DNA of 64,000 bases, from positions 17,459,074 through 17,523,073 of the forward strand of contig CM077658.1 in NCBI GenBank assembly GCA_039707465.1, in the 5' to 3' direction. Shown here in pieces: positions 55,801 to 64,000 of this stretch. The notes below the pieces were generated by a model. The model saw only the letters and a program-made list of their open reading frames with translations, did not search any database and had not been told where the DNA came from. The stretch is from Rhabdophis nuchalis (taxonomy: Eukaryota > Chordata > Lepidosauria > Squamata > Natricidae). The translations under genes and the position numbers were made by a program. The stretch's first letter is position 1. The number at the start of each line of letters is the position of its first letter.

Positions 55801-56572
55801 TTTGGATCATAATAAAAAGCCATTCTTCATTCTGAATGCCTCACTTCCTGCTAAGTTTAAAACAATGCTTCTCTTGTAAATTAGACATTTCAAGATCCTT
55901 CGCCAAAAGCTGAACATGGGAAGGATTTGAGGAGGATGAGATTAGAATTCTTTACACTGCACAGTTTACCAGAGTAGCCCAAAAAGCATCCATTCTTTTA
56001 TTCCAACAAAACGAACATTTCTAAGAGAAACCAGAAGTGAATGTTTGATAGTCTTGATTCATTATCTCTTCTGCCCACTAATGCTGTTTGAGCCCTCATA
56101 AAATATTTTATTATTCCCCAAAGGGAGATAAGACATCAGATTAGCTGCTTTGTTGATGCAATTTCCATGACACCACACAGGAATTGTTTAAGATAAAGTT
56201 AGATTACAGATTCCAGCCCAATGCGGTTAGGATAATGTAGTACCCATATGATAAGAGTTGGTCAGATTATTCCGTCTCTAAAATATACCTTCCCAGATTG
56301 AAACGAATGTTGCAATAAAACAAAGTGGAGACATCACTTCCAGCATTTTAAAGAAAATAGTCACAGAAATCCCTAAAGGAAAAAACATTAAGACAGTCTA
56401 AATATGTTAATAATGAAGAAGTACTATACTTGGAATTTCTTTTGTGTTGTTCTTAAATTACTGCCTTTGACCCAAAAGGGACGTGTTTTATTTTATTCCC
56501 AAAGAAGAACATTGGGATGATATTTTTATGGGTGGGATACAAAACATTGGCAACGGCAACAATATTATTATT
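55801..56572. other. unique AT-rich block
   Basis: Nothing recognised. Confidence 0.5.
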
Positions 56573-56686
56573 TATGTTGGATAACCATTTATCTGAAATG
56601 ATATAGGGTTTCCTGTCTAGGCAGGGGGGTGGACTAGAAGACCTTCAAGGTCCCTTCCAACTCTGTTATTCTATTCTATTTAATTT
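56573..56686 (+). mobile_element. CR1 3' end stub
   Basis: 'ggataaccatttatctgaaa', 'ggactagaagaccttcaagg', 'cccttccaactctgttattc' then (ATTCT)n. Confidence 0.9.
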
Positions 56687-56781
56687 TTTATGCAACATAT
56701 CTCCCCTGTAAAGTGACTCTGGATGGTTTACAGATTATAAAAATATTTTTTTTCTTTTTGTAATCCCTTTCTTTTTTTCCT

Positions 56782-56835
56782 TTTTTTTAATTAAATTTAT
56801 ACCCCGCCCTTCTCCAAAAGGACCCAGGGCGGCGT
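56782..56835 (-). mobile_element. CR1 3' end stub
   Basis: 'aatttataccccgcccttct', 'ccaaaaggacccagggcgg', reverse orientation, after a T-rich run. Confidence 0.85.
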
Positions 56836-57293
56836 GGAGTTCATCGGAGTGGAGTTGAGGCAACTAAATGGAGCAGAGCGTTTATTGGCCAGATGCCCTT
56901 CCTGATGCCTAGGTGATGTTCACAGCAGATATTTTCTCTTTGCGCTTTGATTGAGAAACATCTGTCGCTGCCCAGGATAAAAAGACAAATAAATAATTAA
57001 AATATACAAACAAGGCAAATTTAAATGTTAAAACTATAGCAAAAACTATGTCATAAACCAGGATTAAGAGACAGACAGCATGAGGATGAGGTCTTCTTAC
57101 CCCATCAACCATTTCTTCTGGTGAGTACCTTCCTCAGGCCTCCAAGCCAAGTGGCTAAACCAAGTTTTAATTAAACACATTTACAATTATGAAACGTAAT
57201 TGCAGAAGAGTTTACTACCTTGGTTCATATTGTCAATTTATTGCTCTAATAATATTCAGTATAATTGGATTCCCATACTTGAATGAAATCCTA
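56836..57293. other. unique sequence
   Basis: Nothing recognised. Confidence 0.5.
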
Positions 57294-57301
57294 ACAGAAG
57301 A

Positions 57302-57621
57302 CACAGGTAAGTGGCTGTCGGCATTACTGCCGGCTCGCAACCCACGTGCAATGTGCACAATTTACAGTGAACTGTGCACGTGCAGTCACTAAAATCCAAA
57401 ATGGTGACGGCCAAGCGATGCACTAAAATCCAAAATGGTGGCAGCCAAGTGGTGAGCTGCACGCACTCAGTCACTAAAATCAAAATGGTGGCACCAAGCA
57501 GCAGTGAGGGAACCAGTTCAGGGGTGTGGTAGGCCTAGGTCGCTGCTGGTTCTGTGACCCAGGCCTGAATTCCACTACTGGTTCAGCCGAACCAGGCCAA
57601 ACCAGCAGCAACCCACCTCTG
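57302..57621. mobile_element. 320-bp hAT-like element with internal triplication
   Basis: CACAGGTAAGTGGCTGTC at the left against AGCAGCAACCCACCTCTG at the right. Perfect 8-bp duplication acagaaga (57294-57301 and 57622-57629). Inside, 'cactaaaatccaaaatggtg' or close variants occur three times (57388-57500). Confidence 0.88.
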
Positions 57622-57629
57622 ACAGAAGA

Positions 57630-58299
57630 CCTCAAAAGGAAATTTGCCTCATGAAGCTTCTTCAGAGTGAGCAGTGTACCTAGCTAGGTAGACATCAGGG
57701 CGGTGAAAAGATGGACAGCAGAACCTCAAAGCACCATCCAGCTTCTGCCATCTCCAACCAGAGTCAAACAACGACCAAATAAACCAACAACAGGAGTTTA
57801 AAAGAAGTCCTCTTTTGAAAATAAGCTCGAAAAATGGAAAGCGGAGAAGTAACCTTTTGGAAAATTGACAGAAAGATGTCAGCCTGACATTAATAGTTGA
57901 CTCACAGTTGCCTTTCAAAACATGACATATACCATTCACCCCTCTGGGTTCATTTATCCTACCGAGTTTTATCATCTCTCTGACTACAAGTTAAGGATAT
58001 GATGAGTTATATTTAAAACCTTAAGTCTCTTAACACTTCCTTCCCGCTCAGAATTAGCTGTCATACATAATTAGGTTAATTTAGGCTAATGCCTCTCTGA
58101 AATATAAGTATGTTATTGGCGATGAACGCAAACATATGGAGCAGGTGACCTTGGATCTGATGGAGAACTGAACTGTCCTCTTAAGTCAGGTTTTTATCAA
58201 AGGTAGCAACAGGCCCATATTCTAATATATGTTGCTAAGATGGGTGTGGATCTAAAGATGGGAAGAGAGATGAGATCCTATAGAAGAGAATATTTGTAG
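57630..58299. other. unique block
   Basis: A 108-aa minus frame (57649-57975) has no domain. Nothing else recognised. Confidence 0.45.
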
Positions 58300-58720
58300 T
58301 TTAGGGTTGAACTGTGGGATCCCTGGTGCTCCCTGAGCTTGATTGTTCTCTTGCAGACTTCTCATTACCCAACATGGTAACATTCTCAGTGACCTATGAC
58401 CATTTTGCACACTTACAACTGTTCCAGCATCCCCATGGTTGGGTAGTCAAAATTCAGACACTTGGCAACTGGCTCATGTTTATGATGGTGGAAGTGTCCT
58501 GGGGTCATGGGATCCTCTTTTGGGACCTTCTGACAAGCAAAATCAACCACGAAGCCACTTAACAGCCATGCTACTACTTAACAACTACAGTGACTCCCTT
58601 AACAGCTATGGCGAGAAAGGTTGCAAAAGGTGGCAAAGCTCACTTAACAGCTGTCTGGCTCAGCGACAGAAATTTTGGGATCAATTGTGGTCCTAAATTG
58701 AGGATTACCTGCATTGGATT
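58300..58720 (+). mobile_element. TA-flanked (pogo/Tigger-like) family, longest copy
   Basis: Contains 'cttggcaactggctcatg', 'ggggtcatgggatcctcttt', 'ccacttaacagccatg', 'ggcaaagctcacttaacagc' and the right end 'gtcctaaattgaggattacc-tg'. The left terminus is absent. Frames across it (58314-58562, 58439-58696) are not transposase. Confidence 0.5.
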
Positions 58721-59015
58721 CAATGATCAATAGGGTGACTCATTGAAACTGGTTGTATGTTTTATTTGTTTTTAGGTTTAAAAAATAAAAACAATATTTT
58801 ATTTAAAAAAAAAACTATTCATCACAGCATTTTGGGTGAGTTTTGGATAATGGGGAAAGGGTCTTTTAGTTAGTAACCTGGTAGTAGAAAGACAAACAGA
58901 GACATCAAGGCAGAGCAGAAGTATGTCACCCTCATGCCAGGATTGCATAGGATTGTTTGAAAAACCAGCAAACTCAGAAAGTCCCAAGGACCCCACAGTT
59001 CAACCCTGAGTGACA
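58721..59015. other. unique sequence
   Basis: Nothing recognised; poly(A) run at 58804-58814. Confidence 0.45.
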
Positions 59016-59024
59016 AATACTGTA

Positions 59025-59798
59025 AAAGGTAAAGGTAAAGGTTCCCTTTGCACATATGTGCTAGTCATTCCTGACTCTAGGGGGCAGTGCTCATCTCCAT
59101 TTCAAAGTCGAAGAGCCAGCGCTGTCCAAAGACATCTCCATGGTCTTGTGGCCAGCATGACTCAATGCCGAAGGTGCACAGAACACTGTTACCTTCCCAC
59201 CAAAGGTGGTCCCTATTTTTCTACTTGCATTTTTACATCCTTTCGAACTGCTAGGTTGGCAGGTGCTGGGACAAGTCTTTGACTTTGACTTTATTTGGAT
59301 TTGTATACCGCCCTTTTCCCTTTCGGGACTCAGGGCGGTGAACGGGCATCAATAAAATCAACAATAAAAAACATCCAAAAATATATTAAAATACACTTAA
59401 AAGAATATTAAATGGGTGGCCTGTTCTAAAAACCAGATAAGAACCCCTGGCAAAACGATTACAAACTACGCCAGGCCGGCCGCATGGAATAGGTGCGTTT
59501 TCAAGGCCCGACGGAAGAGGCGCAGGTCTGTGATTGTCCGTAGGTCAGGGGGTAGGTCATTCGAGAGGACAGGGGCTGCCACAGAGAAGGCTCTCCCCCT
59601 AGGGGTTGCCAGTCGACATTGCTTGGCCAACGGCACCCTGAGGAGGCCCTCTCTGTGGGAGCGAACTGGTCGGTGGGAGGCATTTGGTTGCATGAGGCGG
59701 GAGCTCACTCCATTATGCAGAGCTAGGGATTTGAACTGTGAAACCGCCGACCTTTCTGATTGACAAGCTCAGTGTCTTAGCCACTAAGCCCCTTTAAG
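59025..59798 (-). mobile_element. SINE family A, reverse, split by a CR1
   Basis: Tail and body at 59025-59276 (starting aaaggtaaaggtaaaggttc), head at 59699-59798. Perfect 9-bp duplication aatactgta (59016-59024 and 59799-59807) brackets the whole composite. A few bases of SINE (about aac) are missing at the CR1 junction. Confidence 0.92.
59277..59698 (-). mobile_element. CR1 inserted in a SINE
   Basis: 3' tail (CTTTGA)n at 59277-59292, then 'ataccgcccttttccctttc', 'gggactcagggcgg', then an 80-codon frame (59708-59466) with SHREGLLRVP, ATPRGRAFSVAAP, NDLPPDLRTITDLRLF, HAAGLA. Strongly 5'-truncated. Confidence 0.92.
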
Positions 59799-59807
59799 AA
59801 TACTGTA

Positions 59808-60232
59808 TTCTCCTCTATTGTTTGGGAATCTTAGGCAGAGGTCTGAGGAAGCAATAGCTCAGACAAAACCCAAAATATACTACACGATTCTGCTGGACTT
59901 GAATGAAGCTTTACAATATCCTTGAAAGAACTGAGGCTGCCAACCTTAGAAGGGAAGGTTGGAGGAGCATCCACAAGGGGATTGCAGAGAACAGCCTTCT
60001 CTCCCTGGTTACCCAGACAATGGCTTGGCTCTGCCTTGAATCAGAGCTCCATTGTCTCCTGAAGTAGTCGATTTGTGAATTCATGAGACAATTGGCCGCA
60101 TAGAATGGAGAGATTAAAGCAGAGAGGTCACTGCATCATCAAATCCACATTGAATGAAATCATATAAGTATTGCAGTCATAGATCAGCATAAACCACATT
60201 GCCATAAATGGGTTCCCCCTAATATTTTTAAA
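59808..60232. other. unique sequence
   Basis: Nothing recognised. Confidence 0.5.
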
Positions 60233-60321
60233 GGAAGGAAGGAAGGAAGGAAGGAAGGAAGGAAGGAAGGAAGGAAGGAAGGAAGGAAGGAAGGAAGGAA
60301 GGAAGGAAGGAAGGAAGGAAG
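60233..60321. repeat. (GGAA)22 microsatellite
   Basis: Uninterrupted GGAA repeats; GGAA is also the core of ETS-factor sites. Confidence 0.97.
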
Positions 60322-60427
60322 TTTACTAGTAAGTTTACATAGTAGTTTGCTAGTACAATTTGATTGTTTATTAGTAACCTTGACTATCACTAAGTGTTGT
60401 ATCTTTTATTCTTGATGAATGTATTTT

Positions 60428-60528
60428 ATTCTTATGTTCACTGAGAGCATAGGCACTAAAGACAAATTCCTTGTGTGTCCAATCACGTTTGGCCAATATT
60501 CTATTCTATTCTATTCTATTCTAGGGGG
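60428..60528 (+). mobile_element. squamate LINE 3' end with (ATTCT)n tail
   Basis: 'cactgagagcataggcacta', 'aattccttgtgtgtccaatc', 'gtttggccaata' then (ATTCT)n; sense counterpart of 41263-42115. Confidence 0.75.
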
Positions 60529-60640
60529 GAGGAAGGGAGGAGTGGCTTGTGGGTGTGGTTTGGAGGGCAGGGGAAGGATACTGCAAAATCCCCATTCCCT
60601 CCTAATTAGCTGGGACTCGGGAGGCAGAGAATAGACCTAT
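60529..60640. mobile_element. hAT-like fragment
   Basis: 'aggagtggcttgtgggtgtg' and 'ggggaaggatactgcaaaat' match 18504-18694 and 33558-33898. Termini lost. Confidence 0.6.
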
Positions 60641-61632
60641 TTTGGTCCGTGACTTTCCTTTTTGATGCCAAAAAGAAAACTTCCAAAATATTGAAATGAC
60701 AGCCTGCTGGATTATAAATAACATCACTCTTCCAGATGTGTCATCGCGTTTCTAGAAATTGCAGGTACAATTTTATTTGGGTCTAATTAAAAGACCCTTT
60801 TCTCTACAATAGGATCCCTGAAGGGCATCTGGTTGCTTATTCGTGATGGGAAAAGAATGAAGGTGTCATCTCCCCGTAGGAGAAGTAAAATAGATCTTTC
60901 TGCTTAGGAAAGATTCGTCCCTGACAAGCTTGTGCCAGTCAATTTATATCAAAATTAAGTCGAGCAAGAGCTGGAATGGAGCCCCATTTCACCCTGCTCT
61001 GGATAGATACGGGGGCAGTAAGTACATCAAACCTTGAAAGCATCCTAGCTTAATATCTTTCTTGGTATCTCGAAAAGCCAGTTACAGCTGCCAGGAAGCA
61101 TTTCCTTTCCTGGCCTGAAAGTTGTTGTTTTTTTTAAATGCAAAATATCACAAGAACCAGCAGACAATACTTTGCAATATGACTTCCCAAGTTGCCGTGT
61201 GAAGGAGACGGTCGAGGGGGAAAAGTCAAGAAGAGAAAGCGGCGAAATGAATGGATGTTTGAGTCTCATTCTCGGTAATGTCAAATCCACTTAATGCCCC
61301 TGCCACTATCCAGAGCACAGGCAGCCTCTCCTTTGACTCTTATAAAAGCGATTTAATGATATCCATCTGAAGTAAGCAAGGAAAATAAAAATGAAAAACG
61401 CCACTTTTTCCCCCCGGCGTCTCCCAGCTTCAGTTTCCATTTTACTCATTATCACAATAGTGTGTCCACTTCCTTTATAGCCGCCGAAGATGGCCATTAG
61501 CATTCGCTGGATTGCTTTCGTTTCATTTGAGCTAGAAGTGGGACGGTAAAAGAAATTTAAACCAATGAAGTGGTTCATGAATTTTTTAAATCTTTTTTCC
61601 TGCTCTGGATGTGGGCTGTCAAACTCCCTCTG
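60641..61632. other. unique block, possible conserved non-coding DNA
   Basis: Nearly a kilobase without recognisable repeats, balanced composition (tttgggtctaattaaaagac, gccgaagatggccattagca). Candidate regulatory DNA only. Confidence 0.4.
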
Positions 61633-61752
61633 TTTCCTTCCTTCCTTCCTTCCTTCCTTCCTTCCTTCCTTCCTTCCTTCCTTCCTTTCTTTCTTTCTTC
61701 CTTTCTTTCTTCCTTTCTTCCTTCCTTCCTTCCTTCCTCCCTCCCTCCCTTC
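61633..61752. repeat. (CCTT)n microsatellite
   Basis: Pure cctt units then mixed cttt/cctt/ccct units. Confidence 0.96.
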
Positions 61753-61756
61753 CTCT

Positions 61757-61815
61757 TTCACTTAACAACTGTCTTGCTTAGCAACAGAAATTCTGGGGCC
61801 CATTTGTGGCCGTGA
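61757..61815 (+). mobile_element. fragment of the TA-flanked (pogo/Tigger-like) family
   Basis: 'cacttaacaactgtcttgct' and 'tagcaacagaaattctgggg' match the right third of 58300-58720. Confidence 0.5.
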
Positions 61816-62392
61816 GTAGAATGTAGACACGTCCCTTGATCTAATGTCCTACAGAAATTCTGATTAAGAATTTAGGGAAAGGAGTAAAATAATCCTGGTA
61901 CGTGAATAGAATTACAGGTTTGTGAGCCGGTTGCTGCATCTTTTCCGAGTCCAACTTTATCGACGTAACATTATCAGCAGGAGCCTTGAACGAATCTCGC
62001 TTAATATCAGAGAGCTGACAATTGGGAATATTACAGCGATGTGTTTCAATAGGAAGGTTGCCATAAGAAGGCATAGATAATGGAAGGAAATGATACGTTG
62101 TTTTTTTTCTTCCCGTTAAACTGTTCTGGAATGAGATTGGGAAGGGTTGGGGGGAGTTAGAAAACTAACATTACTTTCTGCAGGAACATCAGTAGAATTT
62201 GAAGTCCCCTCTATTATTTCACGTGTATTTACATCGGCTGGGAAGGATGATTCACAGACCTGGAGCCAGTTACCCTCAACATGGGGAATGACACTAAGTT
62301 ATATTTTCTTTCCTAAAAACACAGGGTTAGATATGCAATATCTAGGACTTCTCTATCACCAGGCTGGAATTGATTGGATATATGAAAAAATG
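61816..62392. other. unique block
   Basis: Nothing recognised. Confidence 0.5.
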
Positions 62393-62610
62393 TGGGACGC
62401 AGTGGCTCAATGGCTGAGGCTAAGGTGCTGAGCTTGTCAAATCAGAAAGGTTGGCAGTTTGGCGGTTTGAATCCCTAGCGCCGCGTAACAGAGTGATCTC
62501 CCGTTACTCGTCCCAGCTTCTGCCAATCTAGCAGTTCGAAAGCACATAAAAAATACAAGTAGAAAAATAGGAACCATCTTTGGTGGGAAAGTAAAAGCCT
62601 TCCGTGTGCC
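62393..62610 (+). mobile_element. SINE family A, 3' half missing
   Basis: Head 'tgggacgcagtggctcaatg' with an 8-base insertion (gaggctaa), B-box 'ggtttgaatcc', body to 'ccttccgtgtgccttc', then abrupt change to CR1 sequence. Confidence 0.88.
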
Positions 62611-63240
62611 TTCTGATATTGTCCCCTGTTATCATGTCACCCCTAGTCCTTCTTTTCATTAAAATAGGTAAAGGTAAAGGTTCCCCTTGCACATATGTGC
62701 TAGTCATTACCAACTCTAGGGGGCGTGCTCATCTCCATTTTAAAGCCGAAGAGCCAGCAGTGTCCGAAGACATCTCCATGGTCATATGTCCAGCATGACT
62801 AAATGCCAAAGGCACATGGAAGGCTGTTTCCTTCCCACCAAAGTGGTCCCTATTTTTCTACTTGCATCTTTACATGCTTTGGAACTGCTAGGTTGGCAGA
62901 AGCTGGGACAAGGAACGGGAGCTCACTGTGTTATATGGTGCTTGGGATTCCAACTGCCGAACTGCCAACCTTCTGATCGACGAGCTCAGTGTCTTAGCCA
63001 CTGAGTAGCCACGTCCCTTTTTCATTAAATAAACATACCCAATTCCAGCAACCATTCTTTATATGTTTTAGCCTTCAGTCACTTAATCATCTTTGTTGCT
63101 CTTCTCTGCACATTTTCTAGAGTCTCAACATCTTTTTTACATCATTGCAACCAAAATTGGATGTGGAATTGCTAGTGTGGCCTTACCAAAGCAATATGAA
63201 GTGGTATTAACTCTTCATATGATCTTGATTCTATCCCTCT
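62609..63240 (-). mobile_element. CR1 LINE fragment (bird-type lineage) split by a SINE
   Basis: Antisense ORF2 C-terminus: left part 'atcatgtcacccctagtcct' (62634-62653; RRTRGDMI region), right part (63019-63240) 'aattccagcaaccattcttt' and 'gttgctcttctctgcacatt'. Separated by the SINE. Confidence 0.85.
62667..63017 (-). mobile_element. full-length SINE family A, reverse, inside CR1
   Basis: Tail ggtaaaggtaaaggttcccc at the left to head 'gccacgtccc' at the right. Target duplication ttttcattaaaata (62653-62666) and ttttcattaaata (63019-63031). Confidence 0.92.
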
Positions 63241-64000
63241 GTTAAGGCTGGCTAGGAAGGAGGCTGAATCTTTTTTTTTTTTCATTCTCATCTTTCACCC
63301 TCCTCCTGATCATTCCTTTTTTGACCTCATTACGACTTCTTCAGTCCCCAATTACTGTAAGCATTTCCAAGAGGATCATAATTCTAGGGAGGAGGAGAGA
63401 AAAACAGCAGGAGCTGATGAACTCTTAAGAGAGAGGAAAAAAAAGATCTTGTTATTCAAATGTGCTTAGTAATAAAAATAACAAGCCCCCCCAAAAAAAT
63501 TATAGATAATGCGTAATATTTAGAAAGAGCTATTTTAAAATAGAAATCTGACATTCTCAGCATGGGGAGCAGCCACAATTTAATTCTCTCTTCCATTTGA
63601 ACAAAACAAAAATGAAGAAGGAAGAGATGTTGGATCTGGTCGTTTCTGAGCAAACTATGTTGACCTCTAGCAAAACAAGAGAATATATTTTTGTAAATAC
63701 AATTTTCTTAGGGAAATAAGGAAGACTATTCTTCTAATGGTGCTGCTTTTATCATGCTAAACATTCTGAGGAGATGAATACAGATTTTACCCTAATTTCC
63801 CTGGTCCAGAGATTGTAAACTATAGCTAGAATTAAGGTCTAAGTTAACTAAGGTAAGCTAACTTAGAAGTCAAGCTGAGGCTATAAGAAACTTAAACTTC
63901 CAGTGCTCAGAACTTTTTCATCTCTGTTTCAGTGGAGTTATATATATATATTTATATTCTAGTGGAACAAGAGAAGTAGTATCCTAAATCTTTCCCCAAA
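63241..64000. other. unique AT-rich block
   Basis: Nothing recognised; short (TA)n at 63939-63951. A 65-aa minus frame (63456-63653) has no domain. Confidence 0.5.

Noticed and set aside
60233..60321. (GGAA)22 as an ETS-responsive enhancer
   Set aside because: Plausible in tumour biology with fusion factors, but nothing in this window supports enhancer function.
1029..63017. tRNA genes at the SINE heads
   Set aside because: A- and B-box-like motifs are present but no full cloverleaf, and each head continues into a SINE body.

Overview
This window is a piece of a vertebrate nuclear genome, most likely a squamate reptile and probably a snake. The grounds are its repeat families: CR1 LINEs of at least two lineages, RTE-BovB fragments, tRNA-headed SINEs with the BovB-type ACCTTT tail (Sauria-SINE type), L1, many short hAT-like elements, and (AGAAT)n/(ATTCT)n arrays growing out of LINE 3' ends, a pattern I recall as typical of snakes. 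No operon, CRISPR array, rRNA or functional tRNA gene is visible. I found no host protein-coding gene and no convincing exon. Every long or recognisable reading frame belongs to a transposable element or to low-complexity DNA. It reads as intergenic or deep intronic DNA, with blocks of unique sequence (about 0.3-1.7 kb) between repeats.

Layout. 1-11 kb: SINEs, a hAT element and a truncated CR1 (1.0-2.8 kb), an inverted SINE pair (6.2-6.7 kb), an LTR fragment (7.9-8.3 kb), a TIR element (9.0-9.4 kb) and a pair of heat-shock-element-like motifs around a TATA-like box (10.56-10.73 kb). 11.1-15.1 kb: the largest coding relic, a CR1 with endonuclease and reverse transcriptase domains, inserted into an older CR1. 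15-25 kb: a second LTR fragment, hAT elements with clean 8-bp duplications, a degenerate tetranucleotide array of about 0.8 kb and BovB. 25.6-31.3 kb: two more complete LTRs of the same family, several hAT elements and a BovB split by a hAT. 32.7-33.2 kb: a TA-flanked inverted-repeat element with internal duplications. 37.9 kb: a perfect (GAA)40 tract. 41-46 kb: a LINE 3' end split by a hAT, and an L1 with an 18-bp target duplication holding two other LINE fragments. 48-64 kb: further nested SINE/CR1/hAT insertions, a perfect 20-bp hairpin (49.72 kb), (AGAAT)n and (GGAA)n arrays, and unique DNA.

How the parts relate. BovB is the family expected to mobilise the SINEs sharing its tail, and both are present. 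Short hAT elements have no transposase here and depend on a source elsewhere. The nesting gives a relative chronology: CR1 in CR1, CR1 in LTR, CR1 in SINE, SINE in CR1, hAT in BovB and hAT in LINE, so these families were active over overlapping periods. The most unusual items are a short acidic reading frame that recurs in the LTR family, the heat-shock-element pair, the duplicated TA-flanked element and the fresh 20-bp hairpin. All family names come from reading the sequence and recall; no database search was run.
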